A stretch of DNA of 64,000 bases. Source: Salvelinus alpinus. Its lineage: Eukaryota; Chordata; Actinopteri; Salmoniformes; Salmonidae. Each line of letters begins with the position of its first letter. The stretch's first letter is position 1. The stretch lies in contig NC_092092.1 in the NCBI RefSeq assembly GCF_045679555.1, positions 12,338,690 to 12,402,689 of the forward strand. The letters are read 5' to 3'. The position numbers were made by a program, and so were the translations under genes. The notes below the pieces were generated by a model. That model searched no databases. It was not told the DNA's origin and was given only the letters and a program-made list of their open reading frames with translations. Positions 24,531 through 37,044 of the stretch are shown here, piece after piece.

Positions 24531-26725
24531 AACAACCACCCCCACCACCACCACCATCACTACCACTACCACCACACCTACCACCAGCACCACACCTACC
24601 ACCAGCACCAACACCATCACTACTACCTCCACCACCACCACTACACCCTCCACCACCACCAATGCCTCTACCATCACCACCACTACTATCTCCACCATCA
24701 CCAATGCCTCTACCATCACCACCACTACTATCTCCACCATCACCACCACCACCACTACTATCTCCACCATCACCACCACCACCACCACTACTATCTCCAC
24801 CATCACCACTACCACCACCACCACTATCTTCACCATCACCACCACCACCACTACTATCTCCACCATCACTATCACCACCACTACTACCACTATCACCACC
24901 ACTATTATCTCCACCATCACCACCACTACTACCACCAACACTACTACCTCTACCATCACCACCACTACTATCTCCACCATCACCATCACCACCACTACCA
25001 TCACCACCACTACTACCACCAACACTACTACCTCACCACCACCACCACTACTATCTCCACCATCACCACCACTACTACCACTATCACCACCACTATTATC
25101 TCCACCATCACCACCACTACTACCACCAACACTACTACCTCTACCATCACCACCACTACTATCTCCACCATCACCATCACCACCACTACCATCACCACCA
25201 CTACCACCACCAACACTACTACCTCACCACCACCACCACTACTACCACTATCACCACCACTATTATCTCCACCATCACCACCACTACTACCACCAACACT
25301 ACTACCTCTACCATCACCACCACTACTATCTCCACCATTACCATCACCACCATCACCACCACTACCACTATCACCACCACTACTATCTCCACCACTACTA
25401 CCTTCTACCATCACCACCACTACTACCTCTACCATCACCACCACTACTACTATCTCCACCATCACCACCACCACCACTACTATCTCCACCATCACCACTA
25501 CCACCACCACCACTACTACCACTATCACCACCACTACTACCTCACCACCACCACCACTACTATCTCCACCATCACCACCACCACCACTACTGTCTCCACC
25601 ATCACCACCACCACCACCACCACCACTACTACCACTATCACCACCACTACTACCTCACCACCACCACCACTACTATCTCCACCATCACCACTACCACCAC
25701 TACTACCACTATCACCACCACTACTATCTCCTCCATCACCACCACCATCACCACTACTATCTCCACCATCACCACCACCACCACTACTACCACTATCACC
25801 ACCACTACCACCACTACTACCACTACCTCCACCACCACTACTATCTCTCCGCCATCACCATCACCACCACTACTACCACTATCACCACCACTATTATCTC
25901 CACCATCACCACCACCACTACCACCAACACTACTACCTCTACCATCACCACCACTATTATCTCCACCATCACCATTACTACTACCACTATCACCACCACT
26001 ACTACCTCTACCACCACCACCACCACCATTACCATCACCACCACCACCACCACTACCACTATCACCACCACTACTACCACTTTCACCACCACTACTACCT
26101 CTACCATCACCACCACTACTATCTCCACCACTACTACCTTCTACCATCACCACCACTACTACCATTACCATCACCACCACTACTACCTCTACCATCACCA
26201 CCACTACTACCATTACCATCACCACCACTACTACCTCTACCATCACCATCACCACCACTACTACCACTAACACCACCACTACTACCACTAACACCACCAC
26301 CACTACTATCCCCACCATCACCACCACCACCAGTGCTATCTCCACCATCACCATCACCAGAACCACCACTACTACCACTAACACCACCACTACTACCATT
26401 ATCACCACCACTACTACCTCTACCATCACCAGCACTACTATCTCCACCATCACCACCACCACCACTACTACCTCTACCATCACCACCACTACTACCACCA
26501 CCACCATCATCACCACCACCACTACCACCACCACCACCACCACCACCACTACCACCTCTACCATCACCACCACTACAACGACCATCACCACCACTACTAC
26601 CTCCACCACTATCACCACCACCTCCACCATCATCACTACTACCTCCACCAATAATATTACCTCCACCACCTCCACTACTACCACCATCACTACCACCACC
26701 ACCACTACTACCACCACCACCACAC
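24531..26725. repeat. 2.2-kb compound trinucleotide repeat, nearly G-free
   Basis: The plus strand is built from CAC, CCA, ACT, TAC and ATC triplets, with only about a dozen G bases over 2.2 kb. Phrases such as CTATTATCTCCACCATCACC recur at about 24903, 25094 and 25261, spaced 191 and 167 bases, and again at about 25893, showing larger blocks duplicated on top of the triplet pattern. All long frames through it encode only low-complexity His/Tyr/Thr, Pro/Leu/Ser or Val/Met/Gly strings and are not genes. Confidence 0.95.
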
Positions 26726-28510
<1,785 letters not shown>

Positions 28511-28600
28511 TTAACCCTAACCCTAGCCCTAACCATAACCCTTATCCTAAACTTAACCCTAACCCTAGCTCTAACTCTAACCTTTACCCTAACCCTAAAG
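28511..28600. repeat. Degenerate interstitial telomere-like repeats
   Basis: About fifteen CCCTAA-type hexamers with variants (AGCCCTAACC, ACCTTTACCC). Vertebrate telomeres are TTAGGG, so this is an internal decayed array. It resumes at 28909-28931 after an inserted retrotransposon end. Confidence 0.85.
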
Positions 28601-28908
28601 CCAACTGACATTTACTCCTGATTATTATTTGACCATGCTGGTCATTTATGAACATTTGAACATCTTGGCCATGTTCTGTTATAATCTCCACCCGGCACAG
28701 CCAGAAGAGGACTGGCCACCCCTCATAGCCTGGTTCCTCTCTAGGTTTCTTCCTAGGTTTTGGCCTTTCTAGGGAGTTTTTCCTAGCCACCGTGCTTCTA
28801 CACCTGCATTGCTTGCTGTTTGGGGTTTTAGGCTGGGTTTCTGTACAGCACTTCGAGATATTAGCTGATGTACGAAGGGCTATATAAAATAAACTTGATT
28901 TGATTTGA
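28601..28908 (+). mobile_element. Non-LTR retrotransposon 3' end
   Basis: It contains CCACCCCTCATAGCCTGG, TTTCTTCCTAGGTTTTGG, TTTTTCCTAGCCACCG and TACGAAGGGCTATATAAA, then ends with a TTGATTTGATTTGA tail. This is a very common salmonid and teleost LINE end by memory (RTE-like clade uncertain). It has no coding part and sits inside the telomere-like tract. Confidence 0.75.
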
Positions 28909-28931
28909 CCCTTACCCTAACCGTAACCTTA
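28909..28931. repeat. Second part of the telomere-like repeat
   Basis: CCCTTACCCTAACCGTAACC continues the hexamer array of 28511-28600 on the other side of the inserted element. Confidence 0.75.
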
Positions 28932-29322
28932 GCTAGCAGTTGCTTATGAACAAATAGTTTTTTGATAGTGTGACCATCTGTAGAGAATCTACATATGGAC
29001 TATCCAAATGAAGTGTGACCTTGCTTTCCTATTAAGCTTTGATGTTTCATGAAAATAAACCATCCAGGGATGACTTTAGCTATTTATAGCCAATAAAACC
29101 ACTCATTCCAAGGCGCAGAAAACTCAGAGACATGTTGACAACTCCATGTGAGTCAAGTGTTCTCTGTTTAGATATCAATAACTTGTACATATTTAATCCC
29201 ATATAGCACATGATGTTGTGAAAAAAATCAGCCAGATCCAAGCTTACGTTTAGAGTCACTGGGCCTGATTTCTAGTGTGAAGGGATTTTACAAACAGCAT
29301 TTATTTTGCTTTGATGTGTTTC
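28932..29322. other. Non-coding stretch, no gene seen
   Basis: No signal was recognised between the telomere-like block and the LTR fragment. Confidence 0.5.
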
Positions 29323-29580
29323 TGTCACGCCTGCTCCCGCTCTTCCCCCCTGGCGCTCGAGGGCGCCAGGCTGTCCTGCATTACGCACTCCTGCCACCAT
29401 AATTTACGCACACCTGCCTTCCCTCGTCACGCTCTTCAGCAATATTGGACTCACCTGGACTCACTCAATCACCTGTTTATTACCTCCCCTATATTTGTCA
29501 GTTCCCCAGCTCTGTTCCCAACTGTTGCATTGTTTGTCATATGTCTGTGTTACCCGTGTGCTGACGCTGTTCCTGTCTTG
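29323..29580 (+). mobile_element. LTR fragment, 5' part only
   Basis: It begins TGTCACGCCTGCTCCCGCTC, nearly the same as the outer end of both LTRs of the miniature element at 56666-57543 read on the minus strand. It includes the GCGCTCGAGGGCGCCAGG block and CTCACCTGGACTCA. The match ends near 29580, before the CA terminus, so this is a truncated solo LTR. Confidence 0.75.
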
Positions 29581-30046
29581 TAACGAAGCTATATAGTGAA
29601 TCAGTGTGCAGGGGTATAGGTTAGATATAATTTGTACATATAGTGACTTTTATCGTGTTTATCTTTACTTTTTTTGTTCAGAAAGTTTATACTATTATCA
29701 CACGTGACCGCCAAGCACTTTTGGACATCAGATCGACAGTTATTAACCTCGATGTCCACTTCAAATACGACTCAAACTTCTGACTAAGATGTTCCACTGT
29801 TCATACCGGACCATATTCCTTTGTTCCATGAGCTACCAACACGCCACAGGCTTAGACGCAGGAGACGAGGCGGAGTCCTGGTTAAGAGGTGAAGAGAAAA
29901 TCGAATGGTGCGCCCCTCTGTTCTATTGGCAAATGTCCAGACACTTGAGAATAAGATGGATGTGCTTCGTTCGAGAGTCTTCTATCAGAGAGACTTGAAA
30001 AGCTGCAATATTGGCTAGATAATGTTACTGGCTAGATAATGTTGCC

Positions 30047-30345
30047 ATGCACGTAGTACTCTGTGGATTCTCAATGCAGTGGCAGGAATGTACAGCGGCT
30101 TCGGAGAAGTTGAAAGGATGTGGAGTGTATTTTTTCATCAGTAACAACTGGTGCGCTGCTTCAAGTGTGAAGGAAATGTCAAGCTTTTGTTCACCTGATA
30201 TAGAATACCTCATGGTAAACTGCAGACCCTTTTATCTACCTGATATAGAATACCTCATGGTAAACTGCAGACCCTTTAATCTACCAAGAGACTAATTAAT
30301 TATCATGGCTGTCTACATCCCTCACCAAAGCAACACCATTCTGGC
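30047..30345 (+). pseudogene. LINE endonuclease fragment with in-frame duplication
   Basis: The frame reads GCGVYFFISNNWC, then CSPDIEYLMVNCRPF repeated once in tandem (DIEYLMVNCRPFYLP, 15 residues, 45-bp period at 30196 and 30241), then a stop after NLPRD, and MAVYIPHQSNT after it. This matches the apurinic/apyrimidinic-type endonuclease of L2/CR1 LINEs, which nicks target DNA to prime reverse transcription. The duplication and stop show decay. Confidence 0.8.
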
Positions 30346-31168
30346 AGTCAACGAACTGTAAGGGGCCATAACCTGGGGAGACTTAAAACTTTCCTAACTC
30401 ACTTCTAACAACACATCTCCTGCGCCACTAGGGACTCTAAATCTCTAGACTAGTCCACTTTAGTCTACCTACAGAAATGCATACAAGGCCCTCCCTCATC
30501 CTCCCTTCGGCAAATCTGACCATGACTCCATTCTTCTGCTTCTTGTTTACAAACAAAAGCTCAAACAGGAAGTACCTGTGATGCGCTCAATACAGAAGTG
30601 GTTTTATTTTTATAATTTAACCTTTATTTAACTGAATGAAGCAGATGCGAGGCTGTTTTGCTAGTACATGCTGGTATATAGCATACTAGAGCTACCACTT
30701 ACAAAGAATGGGACACGGACATGGACGCATACAAGAAAGCCTGCTACGACCTCCGACGAGACATCAAACATGCAAAAGGACAACATAGGAGTAAGGTGGA
30801 ATCCTCCTACACCGACTTCGACACTTGTCGTTTGTGGCAGGACCCTGCAGACGATAACAGACTACAAAGGGAAAACCAGCCATGAGTTGCCCAGCGATGC
30901 AGAACTCCAAACGAGCTAAATGCCTTTCATGCTCACTTCGAGGAATATAACACTGTGCCTTGCGTGAAAGCCCCTGTTTTTCCAGGTGACTGTGTGATCT
31001 CACTCTCCATGGCCGATGTGAGCAAAACGTTTAAACAGACATTTTCAATCTGTCTTTGTCCCAGTCTGTAATCCAAACATGTTTCAAGATGATCACCATT
31101 GTCCCTGTTCCCAAGAGCTTCAAGGTAAGCTGCCTAAATGACTATTAACCTGTAGCGCATCTGTAATT

Positions 31169-31628
31169 ATGAAGTGCTTTGAAAGGATGGTCATGACACA
31201 CATCAACACCCTCATATCAGACACCCTAAATCGACTCCAATTCACATACTGCCCCAACAGATCCAGAGATTATGCAATCTCAATTGCACTTCACACTGCC
31301 CTCTCCCACCTGGACAAGAGGGGAAATAACTATGTGAGAATTTTGTTCATAGACTACAACTCAGCGTTTAACACCGTAGCCCCCTCCAAACTCATCACCA
31401 AGCCAGGGACCCTGGGACTGAACCCCTCCCTCTGCAACTGGATCCTGGACTTCCTGACGGGCCAGCCCCAGGCGGTGAGGGGAGATAACAACACCGTCAC
31501 GCTGACCCTCAACACGGGGGCCCCTCAGGGGTGTGTGCTTAGTCCCCTCCTGTACTCCCTGTTCACCCACGACTGTGTGGCCTCAAAGGACTCCAACACC
31601 ATCATCAAGTGTGCTGATGATACAATGG
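31169..31628 (+). pseudogene. LINE reverse-transcriptase fragment
   Basis: The open frame carries reverse-transcriptase motifs in order: FTYCPNRS upstream, [11 protein letters not shown] (motif A with the first catalytic aspartate), [16 protein letters not shown] (motif B) and KCADDT (motif C, here CADD where many families have F/YADD). It ends in unrelated sequence directly after motif C. Upstream frames, such as the block around 30720-31000, are shifted. It cannot give a full polymerase. Confidence 0.86.
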
Positions 31629-31639
31629 ATTGATGATGA

Positions 31640-31991
31640 GCTGAGAAAAGTAATGATTCAACAATATATAATGCCAAAAAAGTATCAGATAAATCTGGCA
31701 CTCTGTTTGATAAGCAAAGCTATTGTAAATGTGACCAAGCTAAACAAAGGAAAGAAGAAGGGATTCTATCAGCATAAAATTGATGAAGTAAAGGGTGATG
31801 GGAAAAAACCTGTGGAAAATGTTGAACACTATTATTGCTAGGAATCTGAACATGTCCACTTCTTTTGTTGAATCAGAGGGTATATTTATTACAAAACCAC
31901 ATGACTTTGCAAACTCCTTTAATTAATATTTTACCGGCAAAATGGACACGTTGAGGAATGCTATGATTCCATCTGATGGCTCGATGTCATA
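31640..31991 (+). pseudogene. Fragment of a different LINE ORF
   Basis: With one frameshift the sequence reads VKGDGKK, LWKMLNTIIARNLN, FVESEGIFITKPHDFANSFN, stop, YFTGKMDTLRNAM. This resembles the linker before the reverse-transcriptase domain of another fish LINE family. A Tc1-like element interrupts it at 31994. The piece at 33927-34075 may be the end of the same element. Assignment is by memory of the motif style. Confidence 0.5.
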
Positions 31992-31993
31992 TA

Positions 31994-33628
31994 CAGTGCC
32001 TTGCAAAAGTATTCATCCCCCTTGGCGTTTTTCCTATTTTGTTGTATCACAACCTGTAATTTAAATGGATTTATATTTGGATTTCATGTAATGGAAATAC
32101 AAAAAATTGTCTAAATTGGTGAAGTGAAATTTAAAAAAGAAATTGTTTCAAAAAAATTTAAAAATATCTAAAACTGAAAAGTGGTGCTTGCATATGTATT
32201 CACCCCCTTTGCTATGAAGCCCCTAAATAATATCTGGTGCAACCAATTACCTTCAGAAGTCAAATAATTAGTTACATTGCACACAGGTGGATTTTATTTA
32301 AGTGTCACATGATCTCAGTATATATACACCTGTTCTGAAAGGCCCCAGAGTCTGCAACACTACTAAGCAAGGAGCACCACCAAGCAAGCGGTACCATGAG
32401 GACCAAGGAGTTCTCCAAACAGGTCAGAGACAAAGTTGTGGAGAAGTACAGATCAGTGTTGGGTTTAAAAAAAATATCCGAAACTTTGAACATCCCACAG
32501 AGCACCATTAAATCCATTATTATAAAATGGAAGTAATATGGCACCACAACAAACCTGCCAAGAGAGGGCCGCCCACCAAAACTCACGGACAGGCAAGGAG
32601 GGAAGGAATCAGAGAGGAAACAAAGAGACCAAAGATAACCCTGAACGAGCTGCAAAGCTCCACAGTGGAGATTGGATTATCTGTCCATATCACGACTTTA
32701 AGTCGTATACTCCACAGAGCTGGGCTAACGGATGAGTGGCTAGAAAAAAGCCATTGCTTAAAGAAAAAAATAAGCAAACATGTTTGGTGTTTTCCAAAAG
32801 GCATGTGGGACAATCCTCAAACATATGGAAGAAGGTACTCTGGTCAGATGAGACTAAAATTGAGCTTTTTGGCCATCAAGGAAAACCCTATGTCTGGCGC
32901 AAACCCAACACCTCTCATCACCCCGAGGACACCATCCCCACAGTGAAGCATGGTGTTGACAGCATCATGCTGTGGGGATGTTTTTCACCAGCATTGACTG
33001 GGAAAATGGTCAGAATTGAAGGAATGATGGATGGTGCTAAATACAGGGAAATTCTTAATGGAAACCTGTTTCAGTCTTCCAGAGATATGAGACTGGGACG
33101 GAGGTTCACCTTCCAGCAGGATAATTACCCTAAGCATACTGCTAAAACAACACTCGAGTGGTTTAAGGAGAAACATTTAAATGTCTTGGAATGGCCTAGT
33201 CAAAGCCCCGACCTCAATCCAACTGAGAATCTGTGGTATGACTTAAAGATTGCAGTACACCAGCGGAACCCATCCAACTTGAAGGAGCTGGAGCAGTTTT
33301 GACTTGAAGACTGGGAAAAAATCCCAGTGGCTAGATGTGCCAAGAATATAGAGACATACCCCAAGAGACTTGCAGCTGTAATTGTTGCAAAAGGTGTCTC
33401 TAGAAAGCATTGACTTTGGGGGGGTGAATAGTTATGCACGCTCAAGTTCAGTTTTTCTGTCTTATTTCTTGTTTGTTGCACAAGAATAAATATTTTGCAT
33501 CTTCAAAGTGGTAGGCATGTTGTGTAAATCAAATGATACAAACCCCCCCAAAATAAATTAATTCCAGGTTGTAAGGCAACAAAATAGGAAAAAATGCCAA
33601 GGAGGATGAATACTTTCGCAAGCCACTG
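31994..33628 (+). mobile_element. Tc1-like transposon, near full length
   Basis: The left end CAGTGCCTTGCAAAAGTATT (TA at 31992-31993) and right end ATACTTTCGCAAGCCACTG (TA at 33629-33630) are inverted repeats. At 1635 bp it has the normal size. It is the same family as 20174-22715 in the opposite orientation, and this copy has no insertion. Its transposase gene lies at 32396-33302. Confidence 0.92.
32396..33302 (+). pseudogene. Tc1-like transposase pseudogene, catalytic triad kept
   Basis: The ATG at 32396 opens MRTKEFSKQVRDKVVEKY (helix-turn-helix). An in-frame TAA follows KWK, at the same codon as in the copy at 20174-22715. A lost base near 32590 then shifts frame. From 32736 the frame is open to the natural stop and holds [13 protein letters not shown] (first aspartate), FTFQQDNYPKHTAK (second aspartate; the usual DNDP is DNYP) and SPDLNPTENLWYDL (third acidic residue). 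The catalytic domain looks intact, the DNA-binding domain does not. Expected family length is about 340 residues. Confidence 0.9.
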
Positions 33629-33644
33629 TATAAATGCCTCATGA

Positions 33645-33757
33645 GCTTAATTCAACTTGCCAAAACTATAGTTTGTTGACAAGAAATTTGTGGAGTGGTT
33701 GAAAAACGAGTTTTAATGATTCCAACCTAAGTGTATGTAAACTTTCGACTTTAACTG
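33645..33757. mobile_element. Orphan right terminus of a Tc1-like element
   Basis: It contains CCAAAACTATAGTTTGTTG and CCAACCTAAGTGTATG and ends ACTTTCGACTTTAACTG followed by TA. This is the terminal repeat type whose left end is seen at 11055, but no transposase and no left end are attached. It lies only 16 bases after the preceding Tc1-like element. Confidence 0.8.
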
Positions 33758-33835
33758 TATGCTTGCTGATGATCCCCAATTGAATATGTCCATTAATAGA
33801 TCAAGTGAAAAAAACGAAAACTACTAGGCATCATG

Positions 33836-33926
33836 GGGCGGCAGGGTATTCTAGTGGTTAGTGCGTTGGACTAGCAACCGAAAGGTTGCAAGATCGAATC
33901 CCCGAGCTGACAAGGTACAAATCTGT
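33836..33926 (+). mobile_element. SINE head fragment (tRNA-derived)
   Basis: It reads GGGCGGCAGGGTATTCTAG, TAGTGGTTAGTGCG (A-box) and AGATCGAATCCCC (B-box), then GAGCTGACAAGGTACAAATC, the start of the salmonid HpaI-type SINE body by memory. It is cut off after about 90 bases. Confidence 0.8.
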
Positions 33927-34075
33927 TTTATATAGAGCCATAGCTGAACGGAACTCTTTACCAATCCATATTTATCAGGCAAAAAGTAAATCTACCTTCA
34001 AGAAAGAAAAAAAAATAACATCTAATGCGATAGACCATATGACTGGACAGGAAATAGAAAGCATCAACTGAATGT
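33927..34075 (+). pseudogene. Small C-terminal fragment of a LINE ORF
   Basis: The frame reads KSVLYRAIAERNSLPIHIYQ followed by KSTFKKEKKITS. This resembles the final residues of a LINE reverse-transcriptase ORF, where an LYR...WNSLP motif is common. It may belong with 31640-31991, separated by later insertions. Weak evidence. Confidence 0.4.
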
Positions 34076-34667
34076 TAAAATCAAATCAATTCAAAGTGTA
34101 TTTGTCACATACGCCGAATATAACAGGTGTAGACCTTACAGTGAAATGCTTACTTACAGGCTCTAACCAACACTGCAAAAAAGGTATTAGGTGAACAATA
34201 GGTAAGTAAGGAAATAAAACAACAGTAAAAAGACAGTGAAAAATAACAGTAGCGTGGCTATATACAGTAGCGAGGCTATAACAGTAGCGAGGCTACATAC
34301 AGGCACCGGTTAGTCGGGCTGATTGAGGTAGTATGTACATGTAGATATGGTTAGAGTGACTATGCATATATTATAAACAGAGAGTAGCAGCAGCGTAAAA
34401 GAAGGGTTGGGGGGGGGGGGGAATACAATGTAAATTGTCCGGGAATCGATTTGATTACCTGTTCAGGAATCTTATGGCTTGGGGGTAAAAACTGTTGAGA
34501 AGCCTTTTTGTCCTAGACTTGACACTCCGGTACCGCTTGCCATGCGGTAGTAGAGAGAACAGTCTATGACTGGGGTGGCTGGTGTCTTTGACAATTTTTA
34601 TTGCCTTCCTCTGACACCGCCTGGTGTAGAGGTCCTATATGGCAGGCAGCTTAGCCCCAGTGATGTA

Positions 34668-36288
34668 CTAGGCCGTAGGCATTACCCTCTGTAGTGCCTT
34701 GCGGTCGGAGGCCGAGCAATTTCCGTACCAGGCAGTGATGCAACCAGTCAGGATGCTCTCGATGTTGCAGCTGTAGAACCTTTTGAGGATCTGAGGACCC
34801 ATGCCAAATCTTTTTAGATTCCTGAGGGGGAATAGGCTTTGTTGTGCCCTCTTCATGGCTGTCTTGGTGTGTTTGGACCATTCTAGTTTGTTGTTGATGT
34901 GGACACCAAGGAATTTGAAGCTCTCAACCTGCTCCACTACAGCCACGTCAATGAAAATGGGGGCGTGCTCGGTCCTCCTTTTCCTGTAGTCCACAATCAT
35001 CTCCTTAGTCTTGGTTACGTCGAGGGATAGGTTGTTATGCTGGCACCACCCGGCCAGGTCTCTGACCTCCTCCCTATAGGCTGTCTCGTCGTTGTCGGTG
35101 ATCAGGCCTACCACTGTTGTATCGTCTGCAAACTTTGGAGTCATGCCTGGCCATGCAGTTGTGGGTAAACAGGGAGTACAGGAGGGGACTGAGCACGCAC
35201 CACTGGTGGGCTCCAGTGTTGAGGATCAGCTTGGCAGATGTGTTGTTACCTACCCTCCCCACCTGGGGGCGGCCCGTCAGGAAGTCCAGGATCCAGTTGC
35301 AGAGGGAGGTGGTTAGTCCCAGGATCCTTAGCTTAGTGATGAGCTTTGAGGGTACTATGGTGTTGAACGCTGAGCTGTAATCAATGAATAGCATTCTCAC
35401 ATAGGTGTTCCTTTTGTCCAGGTGGGAAAGGGCAGTGTGGAGTGCAATAGAGATTGCATCATCTGTGGATCTGTTTGGGCGGTATGCAAATTGGAGTGGG
35501 TCTAGAGTTTCTGGGATAATGGTGTGAGCCCTTACCAGCCTTTCAAAACACTTCATGGCTACGGACGTGAGTGCTACGGGTCTGTAGTCATTTAGGCAGG
35601 TTGCCTTCGTGTTCTTGGGCACAGGGACTATGGTGGTCTGCTTGAAACATGTTGATTTTACAGACTCAATCAGGGACATGTTGACAATGTCAGTGAAGAC
35701 ACCTGCCAGTTGGTCAGCACATGCCCAGAGCACACGTCCCGGTAATCCGTCTGGCCCCGCAGCCTTGTGAATGTTGTCCTGTTTAAAGGTCTTACTCACG
35801 TCGGCTACGGAGAGCGTGATCACACAGTCGTCCGGAACAGCTGATGGTCTCATGCATGCCTCAGTGTTGCTTGCCTCGAAGCGAGCATAGAAGTGATTTA
35901 ACTCGTCTGGTAGGCTCGCGTCACTGGGCAGCTCGCGGCTATGCTTTCCTTTGTAGTCTATAATAGTTTGCAAGCCCTGCCACATAAGACGAGCATGGGA
36001 GCCGGTGTAGTACGATTCAATCTTAGCCCTGTATTGACGCTTTGTCTGTTTCATGGTTCGTCGGAGGGCATAGCAGGATTTCTTATAAGCTTCCGGGTTA
36101 GAGTCCCGCACCTTGAAAGCGACAGCTCTACCCTTTAGCTCAGTGCGAATGTTGCCTGTAATCCATGGCTTCTGGTTGGTGTATGTACGTACAGTCACTG
36201 TGGGGACGACGTCTTCGATGCACTTATTGATAAAGCCAGTGACTGATGTGGTGACCTCCTCAATGCCATCGGAAGAATCCCAGAACAT
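34668..36288 (-). pseudogene. LINE reverse transcriptase, two overlapping frames
   Basis: The first frame (36288 down to 35074) holds KAAGPDGLPGRVLWACADQL, PVPKNTKATCLNDYRPVAL, RLVRAHTIIPETLDPLQFAY, FIDYSSAFNTIVPSKL (motif A aspartate) and [19 protein letters not shown] (motif B, where the usual GAPQGC has become GAHQWC). The second frame (35144 down to 34668) continues with KFADDTTVVGL (motif C), TKTKEMIVDYRK, FKFLGVHINNKLEWSKHTK and CITAWYGNCSASDRKALQRV. A frameshift near 35100-35140 separates motifs B and C. The polymerase is inactive as it stands. Confidence 0.9.
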
Positions 36289-36451
36289 GTTCCAGTCTGT
36301 GATAGCATATCAGTCCTGTAGTTTCGCATCTGCATCATCTGACCACTTTTTTATAGACCGAGTCACTGGTGCTTCCTGCTTTAATTTTTGCTTGTAAGCA
36401 GGAATCAGGAGGATATAATTGTGGTCGGATTTACCAAATGGAGGGCGAGGG

Positions 36452-36930
36452 TGTCACGTTCCTGACCTGTTTTCTCTTGTTTTGTATGTGTTTAGTTGGT
36501 CAGGGCGTGAGTTGGGGTGGGCATTCTATGTTATGTGTTTCTATGTTGGTTTAAATGGGTTGCCTGATATGGTTCTCAATTAGAGGCAGGTGTTTTACAT
36601 TTCCTCTGATTGAGAACCATATTAAGGTAGGATGTTCTCACTGTTTGTTTGTGGGTGATTGTCTTCCGTGTCTGTGTATGTTGCACCACACAGGACTGTT
36701 TCGGTTGTCGTTCGTGTATGTAGTCTGTTCCTGTTCGTGCGTTCTTCGTGTCTATGTAAGTTCTCATGTTTAGGTCAGTCTACATCGTTTTGTTATTTTG
36801 TATCATTCAAGTGTAGATCGTGTCAGTGTTCGTCTTGTCAATAAATTCATTATGTCAGAATACCTCGATGCGTATTGGTCCGATCCCTGCTTCTCCTCTT
36901 CAGACGAAGAGGAGGAGAGCAACCGTTACA
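36452..36930 (+). mobile_element. Solo LTR 1, perfect 5-bp duplication
   Basis: It begins TGTCACGTTCCTGACCTG and ends CAACCGTTACA. GAGGG occurs on both sides (36447-36451 and 36931-36935), and the LINE sequence is continuous once the 479 bp and one GAGGG are removed. TG...CA ends, a 5-bp duplication and an AATAAA signal at 36840-36845 are features of LTRs of Ty3/Gypsy or retrovirus-like elements. No internal coding region remains, so it probably formed by recombination between two LTRs. Family unknown. Confidence 0.9.
36567..36622. repeat. Stem-loop inside solo LTR 1
   Basis: Arms 36567-36586 (ATATGGTTCTCAATTAGAGG) and 36603-36622 pair over 20 bases with one mismatch around a 16-base loop. 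Equivalent stems occur in the LTRs at 37045-37426 and 39737-40179. Confidence 0.88.
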
Positions 36931-37044
36931 GAGGGAGAGCTTTGTATGCGTCTCTGTGTGGAGTACAGGTGATCTATAATTTTTTGCTCTCTGGTTGCAC
37001 ATTTAACATGTTGATAGAAATTAGGTAGAACTGATTTAAGTTTC

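Larger units (their letters stand above)
29640..31628 (+). mobile_element. Degraded L2-type LINE, plus strand
   Basis: Remnants occur in the right order: an upstream region, an endonuclease domain (about 30050-30345) and a reverse-transcriptase core (31169-31628). The match stops right after the catalytic ADD motif, so the C-terminal third and 3' tail are missing. Frameshifts and stops are common. It is the same family as the minus-strand copy at 34080-37735. Confidence 0.82.

Noticed and set aside
28511-28931. Chromosome end
   Set aside because: The hexamers are short, decayed and internal, with ordinary DNA on both sides.
35074-36288. Functional reverse-transcriptase gene of the host
   Set aside because: It belongs to a LINE, lacks motif C in frame, and has changed motif B residues.
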